DNA of 64,000 nt, from NCBI RefSeq assembly GCF_963662805.1, contig NZ_OY759869.1:240001-304000 (forward strand). Direction: 5' to 3'. A program made the translations under genes and the position numbers. The notes under the pieces were generated by a model. The model had not been told where the DNA came from. It saw only the letters and a list, made by a program, of their open reading frames with translations, and did not search any database. This document shows, piece by piece, positions 12,843-22,022 of this stretch. Each line of letters opens with the position of its first letter. Position 1 is the first letter of the stretch. The stretch comes from an uncultured Cohaesibacter sp. (lineage in GTDB: Bacteria; Pseudomonadota; Alphaproteobacteria; Rhizobiales; Cohaesibacteraceae).

Positions 12843-14467
12843 TATTCGACGGCCCTCCCTTTCAGGGCGAACAGGCCTCTTGGTCGCTTCTGGATGAAGA
12901 GGATGATGAAGACGAGCACGAGGATCTTGCCAAGAACTGCCCCGGCAAAGGGTTCAAGGAACTTGTTGGCGACACCGAGCGTGAGGGCGCCAATGAGCGT
13001 TCCCCAGAGGTTTCCGACGCCTCCAAAGACCACGACCATGAAGCTGTCGATGATGTAGCTCTGGCCGAGGTTGGGCGAGACGTTGCCGATCTGGCTCAAG
13101 GCCACGCCTGCGATGCCTGCGATGCCGGAGCCGAGGGCGAAGGTGAAGGCATCGACCCAAGGAGTTCGGATGCCCATAGAGGAGGCCATCTTGCGGTTCT
13201 GAGTGACGGCGCGCATCTGCAGGCCCATCGGGGTCCGCTTGAGTAGCAGGAAGAGAAGGCCGAAGACCGCAAGGGCAAAGAAGAAGATCCAGATGCGGTT
13301 CCAGGTCAGTGAGAGACCGGCCAGATCGACCGCGCCGGACATCCAGCTGGGGTTGACCACTTCCTTGTTGGTGGGACCGAAGATCGTGCGCACGGTCTGC
13401 TGCAGCACGAGGGACACGCCCCATGTGGCAAGCAGGGTTTCGAGCGGGCGGCCATAGAGAAACTGGATGATGCCGCGTTCGAGCAGCAGCCCGACAAAGC
13501 CTGCAACGAGGAAGGCGACCGGTACGGCAAAGACGAGGGAGTAATCAAACAGGCCGGGCGCAGCCATGAGCAGCGCCTGCTGCACCGCGTAGGTGGTGTA
13601 GGCTCCAAGCATCACCATTTCACCGTGGGCCATGTTGATGACACCCATGACGCCGAAGGTGATGGCAAGGCCGATGGCTGCGAGCAGCAGAACGGAACCG
13701 AGGGACAGGCCGTACCAGACATTCTGCAGGCCGTCCCAGATGGCGAGGCGGCGCTCGACCGAGGTGATGGCGCGTGCCGCGGCGTCAGCCACTTCGCTGC
13801 CCGGTTCGGTCTTGACGTTGCTCAAAAGGGTCAGCGAGCCGCGACCACCGCGTTCACGCAAGATGTCGATGGCTTCGAGCTTGGCCTCGGGGGCGACATC
13901 CTCGGAGGACAGGACGATCGCGGATTTGGCCTCTTCGAGCAGGGAACGGATATCGGCCACGTCTTCCTTCTCGAGACGCTTTTCGATCAGCGGCAGGGCG
14001 GCCGGGTCCTGAGACCTAAAGATGGTTTCGGCTGCGCTCAGACGCTTTGCGGGATCCTTGCTATTGAGGGTGAAGAGGCTGAGCCCGTCGCGAATGGTGC
14101 GCCGCAGGCTGTTGTTCGCCTTGATCTTGTCGAGGTTGCCTTTGGCGACATCCGTGGTCTCTTCGCCGGTCACCGGGTCGGTGGTGGTGAAGGTTCTGCC
14201 CGTTTTCTTGGTGAGAAGCACCGCATTGTCTGACTTGCGGGCATAAAGATCGCCATCGGCGAGCTGGGTCAGAACGGGGATGACCCGATCATCTTCCGTG
14301 GCCAACAGCGCTTCAACCTTCTCGGCGCGATCCCTCAGGGAGCCTTCGGCAAGGGACGCAATCAGAGAGGCAAAGTCTGCCTCTTGTGCTTTCGACAGGG
14401 TGGGCGTGATGATCACGAGAACCATCAGCACCGGCAGACACGCCAGAAGTGCGCGCAATCGAGACAT
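12842..14467 (-). CDS. urtB: Urea ABC transporter permease UrtB
   Basis: LivH-type permease of 541 aa. It is longer than LivH because UrtB proteins carry an exported N-terminal region. Residues 1-27 look like a signal peptide. Residues 30-230 form a helical, possibly HEAT-like soluble domain, and the membrane domain follows from about 250. The permease part shows GVINMAHGEMVMLGAYTTY and VFGGVGNLWGTLIGA. This two-part architecture separates UrtB from generic LivH and supports urea as substrate. Confidence 0.95.
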   Translation of the reverse strand: MSRLRALLACLPVLMVLVIITPTLSKAQEADFASLIASLAEGSLRDRAEKVEALLATEDDRVIPVLTQLADGDLYARKSDNAVLLTKKTGRTFTTTDPVTGEETTDVAKGNLDKIKANNSLRRTIRDGLSLFTLNSKDPAKRLSAAETIFRSQDPAALPLIEKRLEKEDVADIRSLLEEAKSAIVLSSEDVAPEAKLEAIDILRERGGRGSLTLLSNVKTEPGSEVADAAARAITSVERRLAIWDGLQNVWYGLSLGSVLLLAAIGLAITFGVMGVINMAHGEMVMLGAYTTYAVQQALLMAAPGLFDYSLVFAVPVAFLVAGFVGLLLERGIIQFLYGRPLETLLATWGVSLVLQQTVRTIFGPTNKEVVNPSWMSGAVDLAGLSLTWNRIWIFFFALAVFGLLFLLLKRTPMGLQMRAVTQNRKMASSMGIRTPWVDAFTFALGSGIAGIAGVALSQIGNVSPNLGQSYIIDSFMVVVFGGVGNLWGTLIGALTLGVANKFLEPFAGAVLGKILVLVFIILFIQKRPRGLFALKGRAVE

Positions 14468-14552
14468 GGGCAGATTCTTTCAGGTCTTCACAGAATTGTC
14501 CCGATGGCAGCACAAGGCTGCCACCGGGTAGGAGAGGTCGGCGAGGGGGGGA

Positions 14553-15836
14553 TTATTCGCCCTTGCCGCCGCATTCCTTGGTTTCGGTGTTGAAGTTGCC
14601 GCAGGACAGCGGTGCGCGCCAATCGGAGATCAACTTGGCAGAATCCGGCAGGAAGTCAGACCATGCATCGCCCGGGACAAGACCTGCGGTTTCATAAACG
14701 ACGTCAAACTGACCGTCGTCCTGAATCTCGCCAATGAGGACCGGCTTGGTGATGTGGTGGTTCGGCATCATGGCCGAATAGCCGCCGGTCAGGTTGGGAA
14801 CCGAGATGCCCGGCAGGGCGTCGATGACGGCATCCGGATCGGTGGTGCCGGCTGCTTCAACAGCTTTCACCCACATGTTGAAGCCGATGTAATGGGCTTC
14901 CATCGGATCGTTGGTGACGCGTTCCGGGTTTTTGGTGAAGGCTTTCCATGCTTCGATGAACGCGGTGTTGGCTTCGGAGTCGACAGACTGGAAGTAGTTC
15001 CATGCAGCCAGATGGCCTACGAGAGGTGCGGTGTCGAGACCTGCGAGTTCTTCCTCACCCACGGAGAAGGCAACGACAGGAATGTCTTCTGCCTTGATGC
15101 CCTGGTTGGCCAGTTCCTTGTAGAACGGCACGTTGGCGTCACCGTTGATGGTGGAGACCACTGCGGTTTTCTTGCCGCCTTCACCGAAGGCCTTGATGTC
15201 GGACACAATCGTCTGCCAGTCGGAATGACCGAACGGGGTGTAGTTGATCATGATGTCTTCTTCGGCGACGCCTTTTGCCTTGAGATAGGCTTCTAGGATC
15301 TTGTTGGTCGTGCGCGGATAGACATAGTCGGTGCCAGCCAGAACCCAGCGCTCAACGCCTTCTTCTTCCATCAGATAGTCAACGGCAGGGATGGCCTGCT
15401 GGTTGGGTGCTGCACCGGTGTAGAACACGTTGCGCTGGGATTCTTCGCCCTCATACTGAACCGGGTAGAAGAGGATGGAGTTCAGCTCTTCGAAAACCGG
15501 CAGCACGGATTTGCGCGACACGGATGTCCAGCAGCCAAAGACGGCAGAGACCTTGTTGACGTCGATCAGCTCGCGTGCCTTTTCAGCAAACAGCGGCCAG
15601 TCGGAGGCCGGGTCGACAACAACCGCTTCGAGTTTCTTGCCGAGCAGACCGCCCTTTTTGTTCTGCTCTTCGATGAGCATCAGCATGGCATCTTTCAGGG
15701 TCGTTTCGGAAATGGCCATGGTTCCGGACAGGGAATGCAGCACGCCGACTTTGATGGTGTCTTCAGCCAGAGCGGCGGTGGCGGAAATCAGAGAGGTTGT
15801 CACAGCAAGGGCTGCGGCAATGCGAGAGAATTTCAT
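14553..15836 (-). CDS. urtA: Urea ABC transporter substrate-binding protein UrtA
   Basis: Periplasmic urea-binding protein of 427 aa. A Sec signal peptide (MKFSRIAAALAVTTS, cleavage near ATAALA-ED) precedes the mature start DTIKVGVLHSLSGTMAISE, a strong UrtA signature. The length fits the family. ATG at 15836 is chosen because the signal peptide begins there; an in-frame ATG at 15857 is possible. It is the first gene of the urt-ure unit. A sigma-54 type promoter sits about 45-60 bases upstream. Confidence 0.96.
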   Translation of the reverse strand: MKFSRIAAALAVTTSLISATAALAEDTIKVGVLHSLSGTMAISETTLKDAMLMLIEEQNKKGGLLGKKLEAVVVDPASDWPLFAEKARELIDVNKVSAVFGCWTSVSRKSVLPVFEELNSILFYPVQYEGEESQRNVFYTGAAPNQQAIPAVDYLMEEEGVERWVLAGTDYVYPRTTNKILEAYLKAKGVAEEDIMINYTPFGHSDWQTIVSDIKAFGEGGKKTAVVSTINGDANVPFYKELANQGIKAEDIPVVAFSVGEEELAGLDTAPLVGHLAAWNYFQSVDSEANTAFIEAWKAFTKNPERVTNDPMEAHYIGFNMWVKAVEAAGTTDPDAVIDALPGISVPNLTGGYSAMMPNHHITKPVLIGEIQDDGQFDVVYETAGLVPGDAWSDFLPDSAKLISDWRAPLSCGNFNTETKECGGKGE

Positions 15837-15881
15837 TGGCACTTTTTTCTTCTCCATCTGGGTTAGGTGATGGACCTCTGA

Positions 15882-15900
15882 TTGCAAGGGGTATGCCAAA
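15882..15900 (-). promoter_or_regulatory. Sigma-54 (RpoN) promoter for the urt-ure operon
   Basis: On the minus strand the sequence reads TTGGCAT-ACCCC-TTGCAA. It matches the RpoN consensus TGGCAC-N5-TTGC, with the invariant GG (-24) and GC (-12) exactly 10 bases apart. The predicted start is near 15873, about 35 bases ahead of the urtA ATG. Known biology: sigma-54 promoters need an activator such as NtrC, so nitrogen limitation is the likely signal. I found no clear NtrC site by eye. Confidence 0.8.
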
Positions 15901-16402
15901 CGTTTCCCAATGCTTAAGACATTCGCCAAGTGAGCTGATTCTATTAAGTATTTCTATCTATTATTGAAAGGAAGTGTCCAGAAAAATGCAAATCGAGCAA
16001 CATTTCTCCATTGAGAGGATTGGTATGATATTGGTCATTTGCCTATTTTTTACTCCGTATTTTTAGTGAGCGGGCATTCGTTGCTCAAGGATTGGGCTAA
16101 GTTTTGAAGGCGGTCGAAATTTCTGCCGGTTACGCTGTTGGCGAACTGTCATATCTGACTCAAATTCCTGCAATTGCAGCTTTTTTGCACTCAAACTCGG
16201 CATGCTGGCATTTTAGGTCTCGACTTTGGTGGTTGATACTTGGTCATCCCTGAAAGTACCGAATTCGGCGCGCGGCATGGCGCTTTTCCGGTGCAATCTT
16301 TGTTTGTATCGGGTTGTGTTTGGCTTATTTATGGTTTTGTATTGCTTGGTCCAGACACCTTCAGGTTGCTTTTTGCCTGTTTTCCGCACCGGTTCTATTC
16401 TC
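15901..16402. other. Intergenic region between urtA and the M48-like gene
   Basis: About 500 bases, richer in A/T than the genes. Apart from the sigma-54 promoter at its left edge, I see no gene, repeat or RNA structure that I can support. The plus frame is open from 16226, but that part lacks coding character and the likely gene start is 16403. It should contain enhancer sites for urtA and the promoter of the divergent gene. Confidence 0.5.
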
Positions 16403-18331
16403 ATGACAGACGATCAGCCATCAGACGAAGTGCTCTCGGATCAGGTACGCCGTGACGTGATGGCGGGTGCGAGCCTATGGAGCATGATCGCCTTTGCGAT
16501 GCTCGGCTTTGGGACCGCGCTCTGTCTGGCCATGACGATCCTTCATGGCATCGATATGGTGGTCGGCATGGCAAGCTTCATGCCGATGTTCAACAAGCTC
16601 GTCTATTCCGACCCCTCATTGCTACCCGGATGGGTTCCCGAGGTGGTCACGCTGTTCGATGCGGCCAGAGGCGGACATTTCGTCGATCCGATATCCTGGT
16701 CGGTTCTGGGCGTTCTCGCCCTGTTGTTGTACTTTGCGCATCTCACGCGTTTTTCCAAACCTCATGGGCAGTCTCTCACGGAGAATGAGGCCTCGCGGCC
16801 TGTCGCCAAGCGGATGTTGAAGGCTTTCGGTTATTTCCGCGATATCAAGGTTGTTGAAAGTCCGGCAGGCGTTGCCGGTAACGACTTTCTGGCTAAGGGG
16901 CGTGTGCTGTTCGTTCCCAAAGGACATGTGACGCGGATCCTCAAGGGAAAAGCGTCTGACCTTCAGCAGAGGACCGTGCGCTTCTTCATGGTGCATGAGT
17001 TTGCCCATACGCCGTTGAGAGACAATCTCGTCGCGTCGGCATTTGTGGTTATCGTCAGCATCTATGCCTTCGTGGTTCTGTCCTCGCTCTCGCCGCTCAT
17101 TCTGATCTCTGCCACCTTGCTCGTCAGTGGACCGTTTGGTGTCCTCATCAAGCTGGTTTTGCAATTGATGGTGATCGGTGGCTTTGCAATCGGCCTCGCG
17201 CTGTCTTTCCAAGGGGTGGTGACTTCCTACTACAAGGCGCGAGAGTTCTTTGCAGATCAGGCCGCCTTTCGCTTTGCACCCGATGTCGAAGAGCCCTATC
17301 CCTTCAGCACCACCGCCTCGCAGCCGGATATGTTGAGCGCCATCAGTGCCGATATCACGCCATTTGAGCGGGGATGCCACCGGCAGGGATACAGCCTTCA
17401 TGCCCGCAATCTGCTGATCTATTTCTGGGGGCTGGTGATTGCCGTTCGCACGCTCTATGTGCTGGTCGCTCCCAAGGCGCTTTGCAGTCTGGTGCTGATC
17501 TTCGATGTCGTGGCGCTTTCATCCTTTGTGATTTTCTATGCCACGTTGCCAAAGCGGCCGCCAGTCTTGCCACGACGTCCGCTGTTGCCTTGGTTGATTG
17601 CCTTTTTGGGCGTCACCGCGGTCGAAGTGAGCGGCCCGGCCCTTGCTGGGGTGGTGAAGTCCTTCTATTGGGATTTCTTTTCCGACTTCAATGCCCAGCT
17701 GATCGGTTTGCCCGGTGCCCTTGTGGCTTTTGTGCTGCTGGTCGGATGTCTCGTCATGGCAGGAAAGCGCATCATTCGATGCCGGCGTGAGGGCATAAAG
17801 ACGCGCCGAGAGATCTGGCGAGAGATCGGGCTGCGGTTGTTGATGGTGCCCGGAACTGCGATCGAGTATGTGCTGATCTTTGCGCTGATCGGTGCCTTTT
17901 ACAGTGCCTATGTGCGCTATTTTCTGGCTCTCGACTTTCTTGATGGCAACTGGCGGGATGCCGGTTTGACTACGCTGTTTTGCGGTGCCGGTCTGGTGTT
18001 GCTCTACAATCAGTACAAGGGTCTGTTTGTCTTTCATCGATACCGCAGCCTGATCGTGACGGGTGTGGAAGTCGTTGTTTTCTTCCTTCTCGCTTTAGCA
18101 TTGCAGTTGAGTTCACAGGAGCTGATTGCGGCGACCGAGAAGGGTGAGGTCATGGCATTGCCGAGCCTTGCGGACATCATTGTCCTTTCTCAAACAGGGG
18201 ATTGGTCCGAGGCATTGCTTTTTGCTGTAATTTCGTCAAGTTTCTACCTGATGTTGCGCGTTCTCGGCTTTTGGGCCTGGCGCAAGTTGCATCAGGTGAA
18301 GCCCTCTTCAGGACAGGTTAGACATCAATGA
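16403..18331 (+). CDS. Membrane-bound M48-like zinc metallopeptidase, multi-pass
   Basis: Integral membrane protein of 642 aa. Two hydrophobic segments precede the peptidase core. The zinc motif is HEFAH (198-202), followed by REFFADQAAF (E281, D285), which matches the third-ligand Glu and Asp of M48 peptidases. Several more membrane spans fill the C-terminal half, so the C-terminal topology exceeds HtpX or Ste24. ATG at 16403 gives a protein starting MTDDQPSDEV; the frame is open upstream to 16226, but those residues look non-coding. It overlaps the next gene (ATGA). The target is unknown; membrane protein quality control is a guess from the family. Confidence 0.7.
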   Translation: MTDDQPSDEVLSDQVRRDVMAGASLWSMIAFAMLGFGTALCLAMTILHGIDMVVGMASFMPMFNKLVYSDPSLLPGWVPEVVTLFDAARGGHFVDPISWSVLGVLALLLYFAHLTRFSKPHGQSLTENEASRPVAKRMLKAFGYFRDIKVVESPAGVAGNDFLAKGRVLFVPKGHVTRILKGKASDLQQRTVRFFMVHEFAHTPLRDNLVASAFVVIVSIYAFVVLSSLSPLILISATLLVSGPFGVLIKLVLQLMVIGGFAIGLALSFQGVVTSYYKAREFFADQAAFRFAPDVEEPYPFSTTASQPDMLSAISADITPFERGCHRQGYSLHARNLLIYFWGLVIAVRTLYVLVAPKALCSLVLIFDVVALSSFVIFYATLPKRPPVLPRRPLLPWLIAFLGVTAVEVSGPALAGVVKSFYWDFFSDFNAQLIGLPGALVAFVLLVGCLVMAGKRIIRCRREGIKTRREIWREIGLRLLMVPGTAIEYVLIFALIGAFYSAYVRYFLALDFLDGNWRDAGLTTLFCGAGLVLLYNQYKGLFVFHRYRSLIVTGVEVVVFFLLALALQLSSQELIAATEKGEVMALPSLADIIVLSQTGDWSEALLFAVISSSFYLMLRVLGFWAWRKLHQVKPSSGQVRHQ

Positions 18332-18690
18332 CAATCAACGCCGAAATGCTTCGCATCCGATTGACCAAGGATATGGCCGCTGCGGTCGAGGAGACTGAAA
18401 CCTTCGACGCCTACTTTGGCGATCCGAAGCAAAGCCCGGAGTTTGGTGTGGCAAGAGCTGACAATGTCATGCCCGCTGATCTGGTGTTTCTGTGGGAATT
18501 TGCCGGACATATCACGGACTATGTCATCGCTCATGGCATTGATGCTCTGGAACTGGTGGAGCAGGTCGGTAATCTGTTTCTGGCCTATCAGGCCCTCAAG
18601 GCCCGGCCGACAGACTTTGACGATGCCGAAAAGGAAAAGATCAAGGATGCGGTCGCTGCCAGTCTGAAGCAACTGGCTGAGGCGAGTTAA
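18328..18690 (+). CDS. Small conserved-type hypothetical protein, partner of the M48-like peptidase
   Basis: Soluble, acidic and helical protein of 120 aa without signal peptide or membrane segment. I do not recognise a domain. Its ATG overlaps the stop of the membrane peptidase (ATGA), so the two are probably translated together and may work together. It ends 28 bases before the convergent phosphopantetheinyl transferase gene. Confidence 0.7.
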   Translation: MTINAEMLRIRLTKDMAAAVEETETFDAYFGDPKQSPEFGVARADNVMPADLVFLWEFAGHITDYVIAHGIDALELVEQVGNLFLAYQALKARPTDFDDAEKEKIKDAVAASLKQLAEAS

Positions 18691-18717
18691 GACTTTGTTG
18701 CCCGTGCGGTTGGTTTG

Positions 18718-19491
18718 TTAGTGGGCAAGCAGGTCGGACAGCCTGCATTCGCTAAGGCTCGGTGAGACGGGGGCTTGTTGTCCGAGATGGGCGAGGGCGA
18801 GGGCATGGTCTGCCCGTTCAAAAAGCTCCAGATGCATGATCTGGCCACCCGTATTTTCACGATCCGTGCCTGAGGTCTCGCCCGGCAGAGGCAATCCCTT
18901 GATGTTGGCGACCCCGGAGAAGGGCTGCTCACTGTTCGCGAAGTGGCAGTCCAGTGAGGGCAATTCGACATTGAGGCCGATGCCCGTTGCCTTCAGGCTT
19001 GCTTCCTTCAGGGTCCAGTGGCTGATGAACGCGGCTTTCTGTCTGTCTTTGGGGAGCTTGGCGATGAGCGTCCGTTCCCTATGAGTGAGAACATCTCGCG
19101 CCAGCCGGTCGATTGCGATATCCCGAGACCAGCGTTCGGCATCAATGCCGACCTGTCCGCAATTGGTGATGGCACAGGCAACCAGTCCGTCGGTATGGGT
19201 GATGTTGATGTCGAGCGGGCCAATCCCGGTTTGCTGATGCGCCGAGATGACCGGCTTGCCGGTTTTCGTGCGCTCAAAGATCCAGCTCTGAGGAGCAATC
19301 GAGGGATGCCAACGGCTCAGCTCCTTGCGCAGAAGGCAGTGGGCGAGGGCAAAGTTCCACCGATCCGAGGCGAGGCGCATCGTGCTCTGACGGCTCCGCT
19401 CCTCGTCAGACAGCAACGGCAACAGAGCCTCAAGCTGATCAGTATCAGCGGGGCTGGAGCCAAGAACGGTGACGCTCAGGTTGTTGTTCAC
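18718..19491 (-). CDS. 4'-phosphopantetheinyl transferase, Sfp/Gsp type
   Basis: Transfers phosphopantetheine from CoA to a Ser of carrier proteins. The protein has 257 aa, the size of the two-lobed Sfp group. Magnesium and CoA motifs are VGIDAERWSRD in the middle and WTLKEASLKATG further on, the classic GxDxE and WxxKEA. The N-terminal lobe has LASDRWNFALAHCLLRKEL, as in Sfp. No NRPS, PKS or other carrier protein is in the window, so the substrate is elsewhere. It follows the class II aldolase by 15 bases and is likely cotranscribed with it. Confidence 0.88.
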   Translation of the reverse strand: MNNNLSVTVLGSSPADTDQLEALLPLLSDEERSRQSTMRLASDRWNFALAHCLLRKELSRWHPSIAPQSWIFERTKTGKPVISAHQQTGIGPLDINITHTDGLVACAITNCGQVGIDAERWSRDIAIDRLARDVLTHRERTLIAKLPKDRQKAAFISHWTLKEASLKATGIGLNVELPSLDCHFANSEQPFSGVANIKGLPLPGETSGTDRENTGGQIMHLELFERADHALALAHLGQQAPVSPSLSECRLSDLLAH

Positions 19492-19506
19492 TGTGACCTC
19501 GATCCG

Positions 19507-20166
19507 TCAGGCCTTTTCCCGCAGGCCGTAGCTCTCGAACTTTTTCAGCACGCGGTCAATTTCATCATCGGGCAGGCAGGGTGGCGTGTCGGTGATCTGG
19601 AGCAGATTGACATACAGGGTGGCAAGGGCCTCGACTTCGCCCGCCAGCCACATGGCTTTTGCGAGGGTCGGTCCGGTCGCGATCATGCCGTGGTGACGCA
19701 TCAGGATCGCCTTGCGCTCAATGAGGCCTTCATGGACAAGGTCGGACAGGGCCCCGGTGCCGTAGGTCGCATAGTCAATGACCGGGATGTCATTGCCGCC
19801 CCCAACGGCGACCATATAGTGAATGGCCGGAATGGGGCGATTGAGAATGGCAAGTGTCGTTGCGTTGAGAGCGTGGTTGTGGACCACGGCGTTGGCGGTC
19901 TTCTGGGCCCGATAGGCGGCGAAGTGGAACTTCCATTCGCTGGAGGGTACCTGCTCGTCCGGGCAGGAGCCGTCTTCTCTCACGAGGACAATGTCTTCCG
20001 GGACAAGCTTGTCATAGGCGATTCCAGACGGGGTGATCAATATTCCCGTTTCGCATCGGAGGCTGATGTTGCCTGAGGTTCCCTGATTGAGGCCCGTGGC
20101 ATTCATCTCCAGCCCGGCATCGATGATGCTTTGGCGGTTTTGTCGCGTATCCATCCTGTCTGTCAC
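19507..20166 (-). CDS. Class II aldolase/adducin family protein
   Basis: Zinc-dependent aldolase-fold protein of 219 aa, close in layout to L-fuculose-1-phosphate aldolase. Substrate-phosphate elements are TSGNISLR and TPSGIAYD. The zinc ligands are in VVHNHAL and MRHHGMIATG. The acidic residue PSSEWKFH matches the catalytic Glu region. It lies upstream of the phosphopantetheinyl transferase gene. No kinase or isomerase is adjacent, so the sugar phosphate it uses cannot be told. Confidence 0.85.
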   Translation of the reverse strand: MTDRMDTRQNRQSIIDAGLEMNATGLNQGTSGNISLRCETGILITPSGIAYDKLVPEDIVLVREDGSCPDEQVPSSEWKFHFAAYRAQKTANAVVHNHALNATTLAILNRPIPAIHYMVAVGGGNDIPVIDYATYGTGALSDLVHEGLIERKAILMRHHGMIATGPTLAKAMWLAGEVEALATLYVNLLQITDTPPCLPDDEIDRVLKKFESYGLREKA

Positions 20167-20294
20167 GTCTCAAGACCTCTTGCGCATGGCATTGTCCGGG
20201 CGACGAAGAGCCCTTGGGCTTTTCTCCTTAGGGATGGTGGGAATGTCAAGCACTTACTCGGGCAGGTCATGTTGCCAAGAGACGTCAGGCAACC

Positions 20295-20334
20295 AAAAAA
20301 CCGGCGGTTCCTTTAGGGGAACCGCCGGTTTTTT
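20295..20334. terminator. Strong bidirectional terminator
   Basis: A 17-bp perfect stem, AAAAAACCGGCGGTTCC pairing with GGAACCGCCGG followed by seven T, with a six-base loop. Runs of A and T on the two sides make it work on both strands. It ends the minus-strand chemoreceptor gene that stops at 20356. It also separates that gene from the aldolase gene downstream. Confidence 0.9.
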
Positions 20335-20355
20335 TGGTGATTTGTGCCCGATGGA

Positions 20356-22020
20356 TCAGGCAGCCAGAAGGATCTTGAGGAAGGCTTCCATTTCCTTCTG
20401 CAGCGATTTGCTCTGCTCGTTCACATCGTCGATCATGGTGCGCATGGTGTTGGAGACCTCACCTGTTTTCAGGGCGGATCCGTTCACCACTTCCATGGAG
20501 GCCGAGACATTGCGGGTGCCGGAGGCCGCTTCTGCAATGTTGCGAGCAATCTCGCCGGTGGCCATGTTCTGCTGGTCGGCAGCGGTTGCCATCTCGTTCG
20601 TTTCGTGGGTGATGGCACGCACTTTTTCGGCAACGCTGTGGGTTGCGTCGATCGAGTTGAAGGCAGCCTGCTGCATGTTGGCAATCTGCTGTTCGATCTG
20701 TTCGGTGGCTTTCGAGGTCTGGCTAGCCAGATCTTTCACCTCGTTGGCAACGACCGCAAAGCCTCGTCCAGCTTCACCGGCCCGAGCTGCCTCAATGGTT
20801 GCGTTGAGCGCGAGCAGGTTGGTCTGGGCTGCGATGTCATTGATCAAGCGGGTGACGCTGCCGATTTCATCGAGCACTTTCTTGAGCTCTTCGACGGACT
20901 GCGTGGTGCGCTCGACTTCATGCACAGCATCGGTGGACAGGTTGGCGGATTTGGCGACCTGCTCGCTGATTTGGTTGATCGAGGCTGACAGTTCTTCGGT
21001 AGCCGATGCGACGGTTTCCACGTTGGTGCTTGCTTCCTGCGATGCGGAGGCAACAGAAACGGCTTTCTGGGTCGTGTCGTCCGAGATGGCCGACAGTTCG
21101 ATGGAATTGCTCTGCAGGTTCTGGCAGGTCGAGGAAATGGCACGCGCGATGCTGCCCATGGTTTGTTCGAACTGTTCTGCCAGTCGCTTGAGGTCTTCGC
21201 GTCTGCGTGTCTCGCTCTCGGTGCGCTGACGTTCCGCCTGTGTTTCCAACTCACGGGTATGCTCAAGGTTGGAGCGGAAAATGCCCAGTGCACTGTACAT
21301 ACGCCCGATTTCGTCGTGGCGTTCGTCGTTTGCGATATTGACGTTCAGGTTGCCTTTTGCCAGCGTTTCGGTGGCATCGGCGAGGCGACCGAGAGGCCGG
21401 GACACAACGGCATTGTTGAGCATCAGCAATGCGGCGGTTCCAAGGACCAACAGTACCAGCCCGATTAGAGCGGATGATTGCATCGTGCCGACAGCATTGT
21501 TCTGGATCGTGTTCATTTCGTGCTGCAACTGGGTCATCTCGGCAAGATGTTCATCCAGATGATCAAGAACTGCTTTCACAGCGCGGCTGCTTTCGCCGGA
21601 CACTTCGATGGCGCGAGCCAGATCAACAGTCATCGGGTTCCGCATCAGTGCGAGCTGCTTGTTGGCAAACTCGTCGTTCCAAGTCTGCCACTGAGTTGCG
21701 ACTTCATTGAAGCCTTCGATGCCGGACAGGGAAGAGAGCTTTGAAGAAATCCTGTTGGACCAGTCCTTCACATTGTCGGACGCGGTGAGGTCTCCTGTCA
21801 GAAGGAAAGACTTCAACGAAGCATATTGTTCGATAATCGACATCTTGGTTTCGGACAGGGCGTCGACTTTCTGCTCTGCTTCTTCGAGGCGTTCGATTGC
21901 GGTCGAGACCGTGTCGGCCTGATAGTAGCTGATGCCTCCCACTGCGATGCCGATGAAGGCAAGCATGGAGAAGGAAATGAGGCTTTTCAGAGTGATAGAC
22001 AAATTTTTCAGCATGGCCAT
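20356..22020 (-). CDS. Methyl-accepting chemotaxis protein
   Basis: Membrane chemoreceptor of 554 aa. A first membrane helix (about 10-30) is followed by a helical periplasmic domain (30-185) of the four-helix-bundle kind. A second helix (about 185-205), a HAMP domain and a cytoplasmic coiled coil come next. The signalling tip is in IAAQTNLLALNATIEAARAG and GRGFAVVANEVKDLA, which bind CheA/CheW. There is no C-terminal CheR-docking pentapeptide (ends KILLAA). An ATG at 22020 gives MLKNLS after two residues; a GTG at 22026 overlaps the upstream stop (GTGA). The gene directly upstream encodes an exported sensor-like protein. Confidence 0.93.
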   Translation of the reverse strand: MAMLKNLSITLKSLISFSMLAFIGIAVGGISYYQADTVSTAIERLEEAEQKVDALSETKMSIIEQYASLKSFLLTGDLTASDNVKDWSNRISSKLSSLSGIEGFNEVATQWQTWNDEFANKQLALMRNPMTVDLARAIEVSGESSRAVKAVLDHLDEHLAEMTQLQHEMNTIQNNAVGTMQSSALIGLVLLVLGTAALLMLNNAVVSRPLGRLADATETLAKGNLNVNIANDERHDEIGRMYSALGIFRSNLEHTRELETQAERQRTESETRRREDLKRLAEQFEQTMGSIARAISSTCQNLQSNSIELSAISDDTTQKAVSVASASQEASTNVETVASATEELSASINQISEQVAKSANLSTDAVHEVERTTQSVEELKKVLDEIGSVTRLINDIAAQTNLLALNATIEAARAGEAGRGFAVVANEVKDLASQTSKATEQIEQQIANMQQAAFNSIDATHSVAEKVRAITHETNEMATAADQQNMATGEIARNIAEAASGTRNVSASMEVVNGSALKTGEVSNTMRTMIDDVNEQSKSLQKEMEAFLKILLAA

Positions 22021-22022
22021 TC

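Noticed and set aside
11649..13058. 469-codon plus-strand frame opposite urtC/urtB
   Set aside because: Antisense shadow rich in Asp, Glu and His, crosses a gene border, no ribosome site.
16172..16192. Possible NtrC-like site TTGCAGCTTTTTTGCACT upstream of urtA
   Set aside because: The two halves do not form a proper inverted repeat and the match to the NtrC consensus is poor.
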